DNA of 64,000 nucleotides, taken from the NCBI GenBank assembly GCA_034359265.1, contig CP136890.1, positions 63,489,501-63,553,500 on the forward strand, in the 5' to 3' direction. This DNA comes from Canna indica. Its lineage: Eukaryota > Streptophyta > Magnoliopsida > Zingiberales > Cannaceae. The position numbers and the translations under genes were made by a program. Below the pieces are notes generated by a model. That model was not told where the DNA came from and ran no database searches. It saw nothing but the letters and a program-made list of their open reading frames with translations. Of this stretch, positions 54,704 through 64,000 are shown piece by piece (the stretch's first letter is position 1; every line of letters begins with the position of its first letter).

Positions 54704-55935
54704 CTCAGTGGTTGGCAATGCAACACACTTTTGCAACTTGGATTGCCATACTATAGCTCCTCCTCCAAAGGTAATCAAATAACCTGAAGTGGATTTTCTA
54801 GAATCAATGTCACTTGCCATGTCTGAATCTGTGTAGCCATAAAGAATAGGTTCACCAATTCCAAAACACAATTTCAAACTAGAAGTGCCTCGAAGATATC
54901 TCATAATCCATTTCACAACATTCCAATGCTCTTTACCCGGATTAGAGAGAAACCGGCTAATTGTGCCTACTGCATGAGCTATATCTGGTCTAGTGCAAAC
55001 CATTGCTTACATCAAACTTCCCACTGCTGAAGCATAAGGACCACGCTGCATGTCTTCTTTCTCTTTATCACTAGAAGGAGCCTGACTAGTGCTAAGTCTA
55101 AAGTGAGTAGCAAGGTGTGCTTACCACTTTAGCTTTATCCATGTGAAATCTATGAAGCACTTTCTCAATATACTTCTCCTAAGATAACCACAGCTTCTTG
55201 GACTTTCTATCACGAATGATCTGCATGCCAAGAATGTGTTTTGCTGGTCCTAAGTCTTTCATTGCAAAAGACTTATTGAACTCCTGTTTCAAACTGTCAA
55301 TTCTAGCAGAATTATGACCAACAATCAACATATCATCAGCATAGAGCAAAAAAATGATGAAATCAATATCCGAGAATTTCTGAATAAAAACACAGTAATC
55401 AAAAGTAGTTTTCTTATAACCATGCTGGAACATAACAGACTCAAACTTCTTGTACCACTGTCTTGGTGCTTGTTTCAAACCATACAAACTCTTCTTTAGT
55501 TTACAGACATAATTCTCCTTACCTTTCACCACAAAACCCTCAGGCTGTTCCATGTAAATTTGCTCCTCCAAATCACCATGAAGGAAAGCTATTTTCACAT
55601 CCATCTGCTCAATCTCCAAGTCAAAACTAGCTGCTAGACCCAGAACAACTTGGATTGAGGACATTTTGACAACAGGTGAGAAAATCTCAACAAAGTCAAT
55701 CCCCTTTTTCTGATTGAAGCCTTTTACAACTAATTTGGCTTTGTATTGTGGACGGGAAGTGTTCTCTTCATTCTTTACCCGGTAAACCCATCGATTTCTC
55801 AAAGCTTTCCGATCTTTAGGCAACTTAACAAGCTCAAAGGTATGATTGTCGTGCAAAGATTTCATCTCATCCTCCATTGTATTAAGCCATTCTGCTTTAT
55901 GCTCACTCTCTATAGCCTCATCATAGCACTCAAGT
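54704..55935 (-). pseudogene. pol: copia 4 reverse transcriptase and partial RNase H
   Basis: 55935-55179 is an open frame with EWLNTMEDEMKSL, LVVKGFNQKKGIDF, EQMDVKIAFLHGDLEE, SLYGLKQAPRQWYKKF and the catalytic YADDMLIVGH (about 55314-55345). Frames break at 55004-55178. 54704-55003 has RPDIAHAVG, YLRGTSSL, DSRKSTSGYLITF and a cut CVALPTTE. Active-site residues are kept, but the RNase H end is lost. Confidence 0.9.
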
Positions 55936-56679
55936 GGCGTTTGGTGCATTACTTTTTAGATTATCAAGCAACCTAGATTACCTTTCACATAGATTGCCAT
56001 TAAAAATATTGCCGGTAATGTAGAATATAATATTTGGTATGCACAAGTAATGTTATGATAAAATTACTAGAATTCACATAGACATGTTTGGTATTACAAA
56101 TACACTACCAAGTAATGAGATATACTTTCCGAAAATACCATTTCACAAATATATTATAATATTATAATTAATCATATTATACAATATAATATATTATATT
56201 GTAATTAATCATATAATATAATATAATATAATATATTTTATTATGTTATATAGTATAATATAATATAATATAATATAATATATTTTATTATGTTATATAG
56301 TATAATATAATATAATATATTTTATTATGTTATATAGTATAATATAATATAATATATTTTATAATATTTTATTATAATATTATTATAATATTATGTCATG
56401 GGAGTAGTCGTGGGAAGAGCAAAGAACTTGTAAAAAAGCTAGAATTTAAGGAGGATAATTTTGTCCTAAAAATTAATTCAAGATTACCACTTCAGAGGTA
56501 ATCCACATAGACACCTCTCCCTTGAGCAATCTGGATTACCACTTTGATGACAATCTGGATTACCAAGACAATCCACATTACCTGCACAAGTGAGACACCA
56601 AACAAGATAATGTGTGGGTCCAGATAATTTGAAGACAAGATTACTAGCAATCTGGATGGATTGCCTCATACCAAACGCC
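55936..56679. mobile_element. MITE (744 bp) with a TATAA-repeat core
   Basis: Left GGCGTTTGGTGCATTAC, right (other strand) GGCGTTTGGTATGAGGC; the copia linker reads on both sides. The core 56158-56400 is a run of (TATAA)n-type repeats. The ends resemble hAT or Harbinger MITEs; the target-site repeat could not be fixed. No gene. Confidence 0.72.
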
Positions 56680-58000
56680 TCCTCAGGTTCTCCCCCGTCA
56701 GTAGGAAGTACAAATTCATTTGGTGAATAGTGAGTAGAGAGAACTCTTTGTCTAGCAGACCTCCTAAGTGAAGCTGCAAGCTGATCAACAATTTTATCAA
56801 TAGCATCTCCATCAACCGGAGCATCTGGCATAGTGACATTCTCATCATTACCCTCAACAGAATCACCCTGAACAAGATCTGACACATTACTGAGATTATC
56901 AAACTCAGCTACATTAGGCGTATGAGTCATAGGAGCTGGAGTTAAGTCAACAAAGTCATCACTACTATGTGAAACTGACTTTTCTGCATTATCAATATCT
57001 TCAATGGTTTGATCCTGCATGAAAACAACATCAGGACTTCTAACAAGCTTCTTTTCAATAGGATCATACAACCGGTAGCCAAACTCATCATGACCATATC
57101 CAATGAAGATACATTGTCTTGTCTTGGCATCTAACTTGGATCTCTCATCCTTAGGCACATGCACAAAAGCTTTACAGCCAAACACATGTAAGTGATCATA
57201 GGAATCCTCCTTGCCATACCACACATGGTCAGGAGTATTAGACTATAGAGCAACTGCAGGAGACAAATTAATTACATGTGCAGCAGTATATAAAGCCTCA
57301 CCCCAAAATATTTTAGGCAAGTTTGCTTCTGAAAGCAAACATTACTCTCTCCACCAATGTCATGTTCATCCTCTCTGCTAGGTCATTCAACTGAGGAGTC
57401 TTGGGAGGCGTCTTTTGGTGTCTAATTCCCCGCTCTTTGCAAAATTGATCAAAAGGTCCAAGGTATTCACCACTATTATCAGTACGAATGCACTTCAGTT
57501 TCTTGCTTGTTTTCCTTTCGACAGAAGCTTGAAACTCTTTAAAAACACCAAGAACCTAATCTTTGGATTTCAAAACATAAACCCAAACTTTCATGGAATG
57601 ATCATCAATAAATGTTAGAAAGTAAAGAGCACCAGTAAAAGTCTTTACATTCATAGGACCACAAAGATCTGAATGCACCAACTCAAGCAAATCTGGCTTT
57701 CGAGAAGGAGAATGACTCTTGAAGGAGACTCTATTCTATTTACCCGTGCGCCAAGCAGTGATCACACCTTTTCAAACTTGCATTATTCAAATCAGAAAGC
57801 AAATTCTTATTGACCAAGAAATTCAGTCCCTTCTCACTGATGTGACTAAGACGCTTATGCCACAACTCTGAGCCATTGCCATCCTTTACAACATTCACAT
57901 CATCAACAGAGAGTGAAGCTTGTATCCAGTACAAACCCGAATACTTCTTTTCACGAGCCACAACCATAGAACCTCTAGAGATCTTGCAGATACCATCACC
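56680..58000 (-). pseudogene. pol: copia 4 GAG-pre-integrase and integrase
   Basis: 57967-57740: YWIQASLSVDD and LWHKRLSHISEKG...CDHCLAHG, the zinc-binding start. 57740-57240 carries the core with stops and shifts; the SDNGGEY-type region is at about 57460-57490. 57224-56680: YDHLHVFGCKAFVHVP, FIGYGHDEFGYRLYDP, then an acidic linker (NVSDLVQGDSVEGND) to GGEPE, where the MITE splits it from RT. Several lesions; inactive. Confidence 0.87.
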
Positions 58001-58285
58001 CTAAAAATTGTGAAACCCATCATCATCAAGCTTGCCTACTGAAATCAGATTTAAATCAATATTCGGTGGATGCCGAACATCCCTGAGAACCAAGCTAGAA
58101 CCATTTTCAGTCTTCAAGCAAACAGATCTAAGGTCAACCACCTTTGATAGTCCACCATTACCCATCTTTAATACCCTAAAAACTCCAAGAGTATAAGATG
58201 TGAAGAAGTCCTTGCTAGAAGTGATATGAAGAGTGGCACCGCTGTCGACAACCCAGCTTGACTGATCACAAGCAACATTGATCAA
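58001..58285 (-). pseudogene. pol: copia 4 aspartic protease
   Basis: SSWVVDSGATLHIT carries the intact DSG active site, followed by VLKMGNGG, LVLRDVRHPPNIDLNLISVG. The frame opens at an internal Met; upstream it is continuous with gag. It stops at 58001-58003, in phase with the pre-integrase part. Confidence 0.9.
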
Positions 58286-58838
58286 TTTCTCATCATAAAC
58301 AAGAATAAGATCTGGTGTAGTAGTGATAGCAACACGACCATTGTTATCTCTGTCTTTGTTTTCTTGTTTGCCTTTGTCTGCCTTGTTCTCCCTTTTCCAC
58401 TTGTAACAGTACTTCTTGATGTATCCAGGTTTACCACAATAGTGACATTCAAAGTTCTTAGACCTTAACTTTGATTTACTTCTGCTCTTACTTCTGCTCT
58501 TACTACTACTCTATCCATTATCTCTTTCTTTATTTCTCCCCCTTTTTTCTGTAGCCAAGACTTGAGAATGTGAAATAGAAACCTCCTGAGTTCGTCATCT
58601 CATCTCTTCATTGAGAACACTACTCTTCGCATATTCCATGGTCACAGTACCACCAGGAGCAGAACTGGTCAAAGAAACATGAAAACTTTCCCAAGAATCA
58701 TGCAATGTGTTGAGCAACCAAAGTGCCATAATTTCATCATCAAACTTTACACTCATACCAGACAACTAATCAAGGCAACCCTGAAAAGCATTCAGATGGT
58801 TTGAAATGGAACTACCCTCCTTGTACCTCAACTGTATA
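58286..58838 (-). pseudogene. gag: copia 4 Gag, nucleocapsid part
   Basis: The minus strand shows a knuckle CHYCGKPGYIKKYC (about 58406-58446) in which the usual His is Tyr, after an Arg/Lys/Ser-rich segment. N-terminal to that is gag helical sequence up to the gypsy solo LTR at 58844, with a few stops. Confidence 0.8.
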
Positions 58839-58843
58839 GCCTG

Positions 58844-61075
58844 TGTCACGCCCCAACTCAGGGTCACGTGACCGGCCAGGGTATACGTGCCTATACCCCG
58901 CAGCCTAAACCATGCACATGCCAACTCAACAATACAACATAGCAGAAAGAAAGAAATTTTATTTCAAATGGAAAACCATACATAATTCATTATAAGTATG
59001 TTTAGCAAAAGTACAAAGTGCGGAAATAATAAATCAAGTCCAATAGACCACCAATAATGAAATCTGAAATAAATGACATAAACGTGCCCAAGGGGCTACA
59101 ACTTCGAAATGCCAAAACACAGTGCATGACAAACTACTACAGGCTCGACTACGACCCCTAACTAGGACTGCTATGAGATTAATGTAGCTCCTCTGCCCTC
59201 CAGCTGCGCCAAGTGCTCCAGGCCACCTCATTGGTCAGGCTCTGCGAAACAAAAACAAACGACAACGGGTGAGTTTGAAAGAACTCAGTGAGTGGTTCTA
59301 CCAACCCCCACGAAAAACCAAACATAGATATGATGCATAAAGCAAAACTCCTGACTCAAGCAGGAGAGGTCACAAGGGAGTGACCAGCTAACAGGCCATC
59401 TGGCCACTACCTGCCCGAAGGCATCGAACACCCAAGCGGTGAAGATCAATAGGCCTAAGCCTACCATGCCCTAAGGCAACAAAACATACTAGGATAATCG
59501 GGAAGGCCCTTCGAACTCATCCTAATATAAAGAATCTCGGGAGCATTCGGGAAGGCCCTCCGAACTTGCTCCACGAGACGTGAAGGAACAATTGAGAATT
59601 GCCCATCCGAACTTGCCCATCCGAACTTGCCCCTTTAAGATAATAGAGGAATAATCGGGTAGGCCCCCCAAACTTATTCCACGAGGCTAATCGGAACAAT
59701 TGGGATTTGCCCATCCGAACTTGTTCCACAGGTTGAAAATTAGCCATCCAACCTTCCGGGCCTAGCCCGCAGTCCGGCTCCTCAACGAGACTCTTCGCCA
59801 TTCATAAAGTTATGGCCAACATGACGTAAGTCAAGTCTCTCCTACGGTGTCTTAGGGGTGTCAACCTTATTGGGAAGTGTCTTAACACTCTCATACCCGA
59901 CCCCAACTCCTAGACCCGTAATGTCATAAACTCATGTGGTTTTATTTCATGCATAAACTTTATTTGTTGGTTCATAATAGATTATGCTGACCCTTTGCCC
60001 AATTTTAAGTATGCAATTAAAATTTAGCCCACCACGATTAGGGTTTTGTTTTAGCTTACTATTGTGTCCGAAACTGATGTATCTAACCCGAATCTGATCT
60101 TCAAAGTATGTCCTATGTTTCCAAACTATATTTTTTGGTCGAAACGATAGGTTACACGACTATGTTCAGAGAAATATACACACCACAACAAGTATTTTAA
60201 AAATAGCACAGATTTATCATCTCAGCATGAAATTCCAGCAATATTGAGTTTTTCAACATATCATGAAAATAAATCCGAAATTAACAAAAGTTAGATCCTT
60301 AATTATCATTAATACAAAAATACTAATCTTGAGATAAATTTCTCAAATTTTATGCTTATTAAACAAGACTAACAAGTATCAACAACACTTTAATCAAGAA
60401 ACAAGCATCATGATCAAGAACCCTTCTTCAAGAACCTTCATGACATCAATATCAAGATCTAAATTTTATAAATATGATTTCATCCAAAAATCACAGATTA
60501 ATTACAAGGCATGCTTGAACATGTAGGAACTCAATTTATTAAGCAATTTAAGGCATGGATCTCAAGAACACCAAAGAAATCCTCACTTAGGCATTTAACC
60601 TAACACCTTGAGGGCACCCTCGTCTCCACCTTGGCCGAGCACCCCTAGGGTCATCCTAGGGCTGTCGAACCCCATAGGGGAGAGTTTAGGGCCTCCTCCA
60701 AATACGACAATAAAAAAGAACGGTGAAAATTTGATGGATCGACGGAAAACAAATCAACACATCCTAACCTTCAAGAACGGCTTCAAGAATTCGAAGAAAC
60801 ACGAAAAGAAGGAGGGTAAACCACTCACATGATTAGAAAGAAAAAATCGGGTAAATTCCCAATCGGCAGCCTTTAAATTCGATTCGACTCGGACAAGCTC
60901 ATAATTACATAATCAAATAAATTAGCTATATAATTATAACTCATAATTCAACTTATCCGAGCTCACAAGCTCGCACCGGACCACGAGTCGACTCGGCTCG
61001 ACCTCGGACTAGCCCGCTAGGCTGGCAACCACAATAGAAAAAGATAAAAATAATTAAAATATCTAGGATATTACA
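58844..61075 (-). repeat. gypsy solo LTR (2232 bp, TSD GCCTG)
   Basis: Starts TGTCACGCCCC and ends ATATTACA, with GCCTG on both sides (58839-58843 and 61076-61080) inside copia 4 gag. CGTGACCGGCCAGGGTA relates it to the chromovirus LTRs here, but the rest differs. Internal 60-70-bp repeats at 59490-59760 (GGAAGGCCC...CGAACTTG). No internal genes, so a solo LTR. Confidence 0.93.
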
Positions 61076-61080
61076 GCCTG

Positions 61081-61373
61081 CTTTAGTAGAAATAATTTAT
61101 TATTCCTTGTTTTAGAGGCATATAAGGTCTCAAGTTTTTTCCATAGAGTTCTGACATGTGAATCATTTTGGATGTGATTCAAGACATTATCATCCACCCA
61201 TTGTCGAATGAAACAACATACCTGCTCATGCTCAAACTACCAATCTTCTTCAGTTTTGGACTCTATCTTCTGAGTAACAAACATTGGTAAGTGCAACTTT
61301 TTCACAAACTGAAGATCTTTCATCTTTCCTTTCCACATGTGGTAATTTGTGTCATTCAAACTAATCATCTTGC
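61081..61373 (-). pseudogene. gag: copia 4 Gag N-terminal part
   Basis: The minus strand from about 61371 reads MISLNDTNYHMWKGKMKDLQ (copia gag start), then FVKKLHLPMF, an in-frame stop near 61240, and WVDDNVLNHIQND, LWKKLETLYASKT. It joins the 58286-58838 part across the solo LTR. Confidence 0.85.
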
Positions 61374-61425
61374 TATATTTGGTTCCATTGTTCAATCTCA
61401 AAGCACCACACAAGTAATAATCAAA

Positions 61426-61437
61426 GCTTTGATATCA
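61426..61437 (-). other. copia 4 primer-binding site
   Basis: Minus strand TGATATCAAAGC against TGGTATCAGAGC, the initiator tRNA-Met complement, two mismatches; 2 bp inside the LTR. Confidence 0.75.
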
Positions 61438-61439
61438 CT

Positions 61440-62504
61440 TGTTGGGGGGAAAATGTATGCGGTGCAACACATCGAAAATAATGAACAATATTTAAAAATC
61501 AAAATGCATAAAACAACCACAATAGCACACACAATTTTTAACGTGAAAAACCCCCTCGAGGTGAAGGGTAAAAATCACGAGACCTAGTCTAGATCAACAA
61601 TCCACTATAATGATAAATGAGTGTACGAAAGAGTTTCTAACACCCCTAGAATCTCAAACAATCACAGCTCATCATCAACAAAGTGGAAACAATGCAATAA
61701 CATACGACATAACCATCAACAACAAGGAGATAACAAGCAAAATCCTAGCTTGCTGACCTTCAAAACCAATCACCACCGTTCAGAATAAAGAACTAGGTGT
61801 CCTCTACCTCTCCACCATAAATCAGCTCAATCAAAGTTCGACTCATCGTTCGATCGCCGGAAATGATGAACTGGGCGGGTTGGGGCAGTGCCCTAAAAAT
61901 ATCCCTCTTTCTTTTGATGGTTTTCTTAAGAGTTCAAAATGAAATGGGGGCCGCCGCCCTACTTTTGAGGGGCCGCAAAAAGGTTTTTAGCATGAAATGA
62001 CCAAAATAACCTCAATGGGTTCAAACATGAATTTTACCACATAGTAGGGAATCCAAACCCAACACGGACCAGTCCAGAACCTCCCATGCCCATCCTCCAT
62101 CCGCTCTCGTCATCTTCCCCTTCACCCACTCCACAATGCTGTTCCCCTCACCGTACTCTGCCCCTTCACCCATTCCCATGCCCCTCCAGTCTCCTCCATG
62201 CACTCTCACCATCTACTTGCAAGCTGGCCTTGGACAATGCAGCACAGTGTCCTTCGTGGTCAGCTGGTCTCCCTCCTCCGAGAGCTGCACTTGGTACCCT
62301 TCCTCGTAGAAATTGCTCTCCCTCCTCCGAGAGCTACACTTGGTACCCTTCCTCATAGAAATCGCTCTCCCTCCTTCGAGAGCTACGCTACGTCAGCGGC
62401 GAGACTTCTGAAGCCGACGAGGATGTTGCATCGAGAGAGAAGAAGAAGGAGGTGGCAGTTGGAAGAAGAGAGAGTATAAGATTCACTCTTATTTGCTACC
62501 AACA
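61440..62504 (-). repeat. copia 4 5' LTR (1065 bp)
   Basis: TGTTGGGGGG...CCAACA ends. It is unrelated in sequence to the other copia LTRs. It contains three copies of an imperfect 50-60-bp unit with CTCCCTCCTCCGAGAGCT (62268-62390). The open frames at 62021, 62086 and 62198 are not genes. Confidence 0.88.
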
Positions 62505-63009
62505 TATCCCAGCATACAGTCAACTATAATCTGCCTATAAATGGGCTTCATTCTCAGACGAAGCTGATCAAGCTACACTAACAATTTATAGCTCACAATT
62601 CTCAACCAAGATGAGCGCTCGACGCGACCACGTAAATTTTTAGGAAGGCTTCGTCTACAGCTCCGGGCAAAAATGGAGCTGCGCAAAAAGCGTAGTCGTC
62701 GTCGTCGTCGTCGTCGGTACACTACTACGTGCTTTTGAGAGAGAGAGAGAGAGAGAGGGGAGAGAGAGAGAGAGAGAGAGAGAACTCACTTTTTAAGTTG
62801 TAAAATTATAGCTCACAATTCTCAGCCAAGATGAATGCTCGGCGCGGCCACGTAAGTTTTCAGGAAGGCTCCGTCTACAACTCTGGGCAAAAATGGAGCT
62901 GCACAAAAAGTGCACTTGTCATCGTCGTCGTCGGTACACCGTTACGCGCTTGAGAGAGAGAAATAACTTTTTAAGTTGAAAAATTTTAATATTAAAAAAA
63001 TATTTTTTT
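62505..63009 (+). repeat. 220-bp tandem duplication with a small open frame, GA and TCG microsatellites
   Basis: CTCACAATTCTCARCCAAGATGAR starts both copies (ATG at 62611 and 62831). In the second copy a 40-codon frame (62831-62953) is open and begins MNARRGHVSFQEGSVYNSGQ; in the first it stops at codon 11. A TATA-like CTATAAATG (62534-62542) lies upstream. (TCG)n at 62695-62717 and (GA)n at 62737-62783. It is inside the Mutator-like element. Whether it codes for anything is unknown. Confidence 0.55.
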
Positions 63010-63177
63010 AATACAAATTAGCATGCCACGTCATCAACTTAACAAGACGCTGGACGAAAATTAATTGAAATAAATATCTTAGTATATATACACAAATAAG
63101 ATAAATGATAGTATATACGATAATTGAGATAAAGACCAAAATACATACTATATTTAAGTATTTTTTCTTATAAATAA

Positions 63178-63414
63178 CCTAAATAATATATGCTATTTTT
63201 AGTGTGTCGCTCACCATATTATAAAGTGGAGTCTTCGCATGACGTTATATATGTGAATTTGACAACAAAATTGTCATATATCCCTCTTGTCTTTAATAGG
63301 ATACAAATGCATTAGCTCCACTAATAAAACATCTTGATGGCAATCAATCATTTCGTTTGAGGATTCAAATATCATGTCAAATGGGGTAATTTCGAATTTG
63401 ACCTTAAAAGTTAA
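63178..63414. other. AT-rich sequence, nothing recognised
   Basis: Lies between the right TSD of the Mutator-like element and the next copia LTR. No gene or repeat is supported. Confidence 0.5.
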
Positions 63415-63456
63415 TGTTGGACTAAGATTTTTAATATTGGTCTTAATTTTAATTTT
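63415..63456 (+). repeat. first 42 bases of a copia LTR, cut by another LTR
   Basis: TGTTGGACTAAGATTTTTAA matches the start (on the minus strand) of the copia 3 LTR end at 49288, then stops where a new TGTTGG begins. Confidence 0.65.
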
Positions 63457-64000
63457 TGTTGGCTTAAGGTTTTCAACCTTGGTCTTAATCTCGGTTTTGA
63501 TGATAACAAATATGGAACTAATGATTTCATGAAGAGTTTCTTTCAGGTTCCATATCGGTTAGCGCATGTTGTCCTCGATCGGAAATATTGGAGAAATCAG
63601 AAAATCAGAAGGACGTTGGTCGACGCGCTCGGATTCGTCGAGAAGATAGAGTCTAGGTTTAGGGTGTCTAGTTTATGTTGTAAATCCTCATGATGATTCA
63701 TAAGAACCCAAAAACTAATCCCGAACCCCAAAACATGAAAACCCGGAATCGTCCTGAAATTCACTAAGCCTAGGGATCTCCTTGGAGGGCTATATTACCT
63801 AGATATTTTCCTAACATAAAAAATGACGGTAATTGTTCCTTGGGTTAAAACTAGATAACGAGATATTTTTAAGAATTTTTAGCCTACCCATATTTGACCC
63901 AAGAAATTAGGAAATTTCCGTTTTCAGAAAATTTGTACTAGAACCCAAAAACTAGATTTTGATTATTAAGGATTTTGATTTTTTAGATATTTTTATTAAA
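63457..64000 (+). repeat. copia LTR entering the window, plus orientation
   Basis: TGTTGGCTTAAGGTTTTCAA is the reverse complement of the end of the solo LTR at 43973-45720, and the match runs on to the window end (TTTTTAGATATTTTTATT region at 45180). The rest lies to the right, so solo or full length cannot be decided. Confidence 0.85.

Larger units (their letters stand above)
54704..62504 (-). mobile_element. Ty1/copia retrotransposon 4 (Tork/Tnt1-like), 3' end lost
   Basis: Minus-strand order: 5' LTR (62504-61440), PBS, gag, CCHC, protease, GAG-pre-integrase, integrase, RT, RNase H. It ends mid RNase H at CVALPTTE, where polygalacturonase sequence begins; the last part and the 3' LTR are missing. 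It carries a gypsy solo LTR and a MITE. Motifs (HVFGCKAFVHVP, YADDMLIVG) fit the Tork/Tnt1 group (inference). Confidence 0.88.
53735..63168. mobile_element. Mutator-like element carrying a gene fragment (Pack-MULE-like), split by copia 4
   Basis: 53735-53890 and 63010-63168 are inverted copies with small indels (AAATATAGCATGTACTTTG against AAATATAGTATGTATTTTG). TATAAATAA is found exactly outside both ends (53726-53734 and 63169-63177): a 9-bp TSD, the Mutator hallmark. Without the copia insertion (54704-62504) the element is about 1.6 kb and holds a polygalacturonase first exon and, at the right, a duplicated small open frame. No MuDR-type transposase is seen. TSD and ends are AT-rich, so the match should be tested. 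Confidence 0.75.

Noticed and set aside
1..64000. tRNA, rRNA, riboswitch, phage or bacterial defence systems
   Set aside because: Nothing with the required structure or genes was seen; the tRNA-like matches are only primer-binding sites.

Overview
This window is plant nuclear DNA from a repeat-rich genome. It holds one clearly intact host gene, a three-exon gene for 40S ribosomal protein S29 (50063-52074). Nearly everything else is transposable elements inserted inside one another, most with broken reading frames. A flowering plant is clear from the S29 protein, the CACTA transposase with DUF4218/DUF4216-type regions, the chromovirus, the hAT and Mutator-like elements and the captured IDD zinc-finger fragment. 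GC-rich captured exons hint at a monocot, but that is weak.

Left third (1-31000): a series of nested insertions whose left-hand partners all lie beyond base 1. A SIRE-like Ty1/copia element (1-6526, minus strand) sits inside the 5' LTR of a Del/Tekay-like Ty3/gypsy chromovirus (6527-20234, plus strand). The chromovirus sits inside ORF2 of a LINE (20235 to about 26030, minus), and the LINE sits in the gag of a second copia element whose 5' LTR is 26276-27870. That copia element probably lies in a Tat-like gypsy element (gag pieces, PBS and 5' LTR to about 31000), which also carries a copia solo LTR (28970-30246). The chromovirus pol is itself interrupted twice. One insert is a 1.57-kb TIR element carrying pieces of an IDD transcription factor and probably of an LRR protein (11638-13208). 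The other is a 2.85-kb hAT-type element (14940-17787) that holds two foldback Mutator-type MITEs.

Middle (31000-49288): a degenerate AT-rich block with a period near 170 bp, then a third copia element (gag plus 5' LTR). Its LTR has been split by an 8.4-kb CACTA element with a partial tandem duplication, by a copia solo LTR (43973-45720, TSD GAAAC) and by a chromovirus solo LTR (45784-48766, TSD AAAAG).

Right (49289-64000): the S29 gene with a telo-box, then AT-rich tandem repeats. Next is a Mutator-like element (53735-63168, 9-bp TSD, TIRs of about 150 bp) that contains the start of a polygalacturonase gene and was later broken up by a Tnt1/Tork-like copia element. That copia element contains a MITE and another gypsy solo LTR (58844-61075, TSD GCCTG). 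The window ends in a copia LTR inserted a few dozen bases into another copia LTR.

The strongest candidates for something undescribed are the two gene-capturing TIR elements, the CACTA duplication whose junction sits at the transposon end, and the dense GTCGAC/GATCGA palindrome clusters just upstream of the TATA box in five copia LTRs. All calls are from reading the sequence; no alignment or database search was run.
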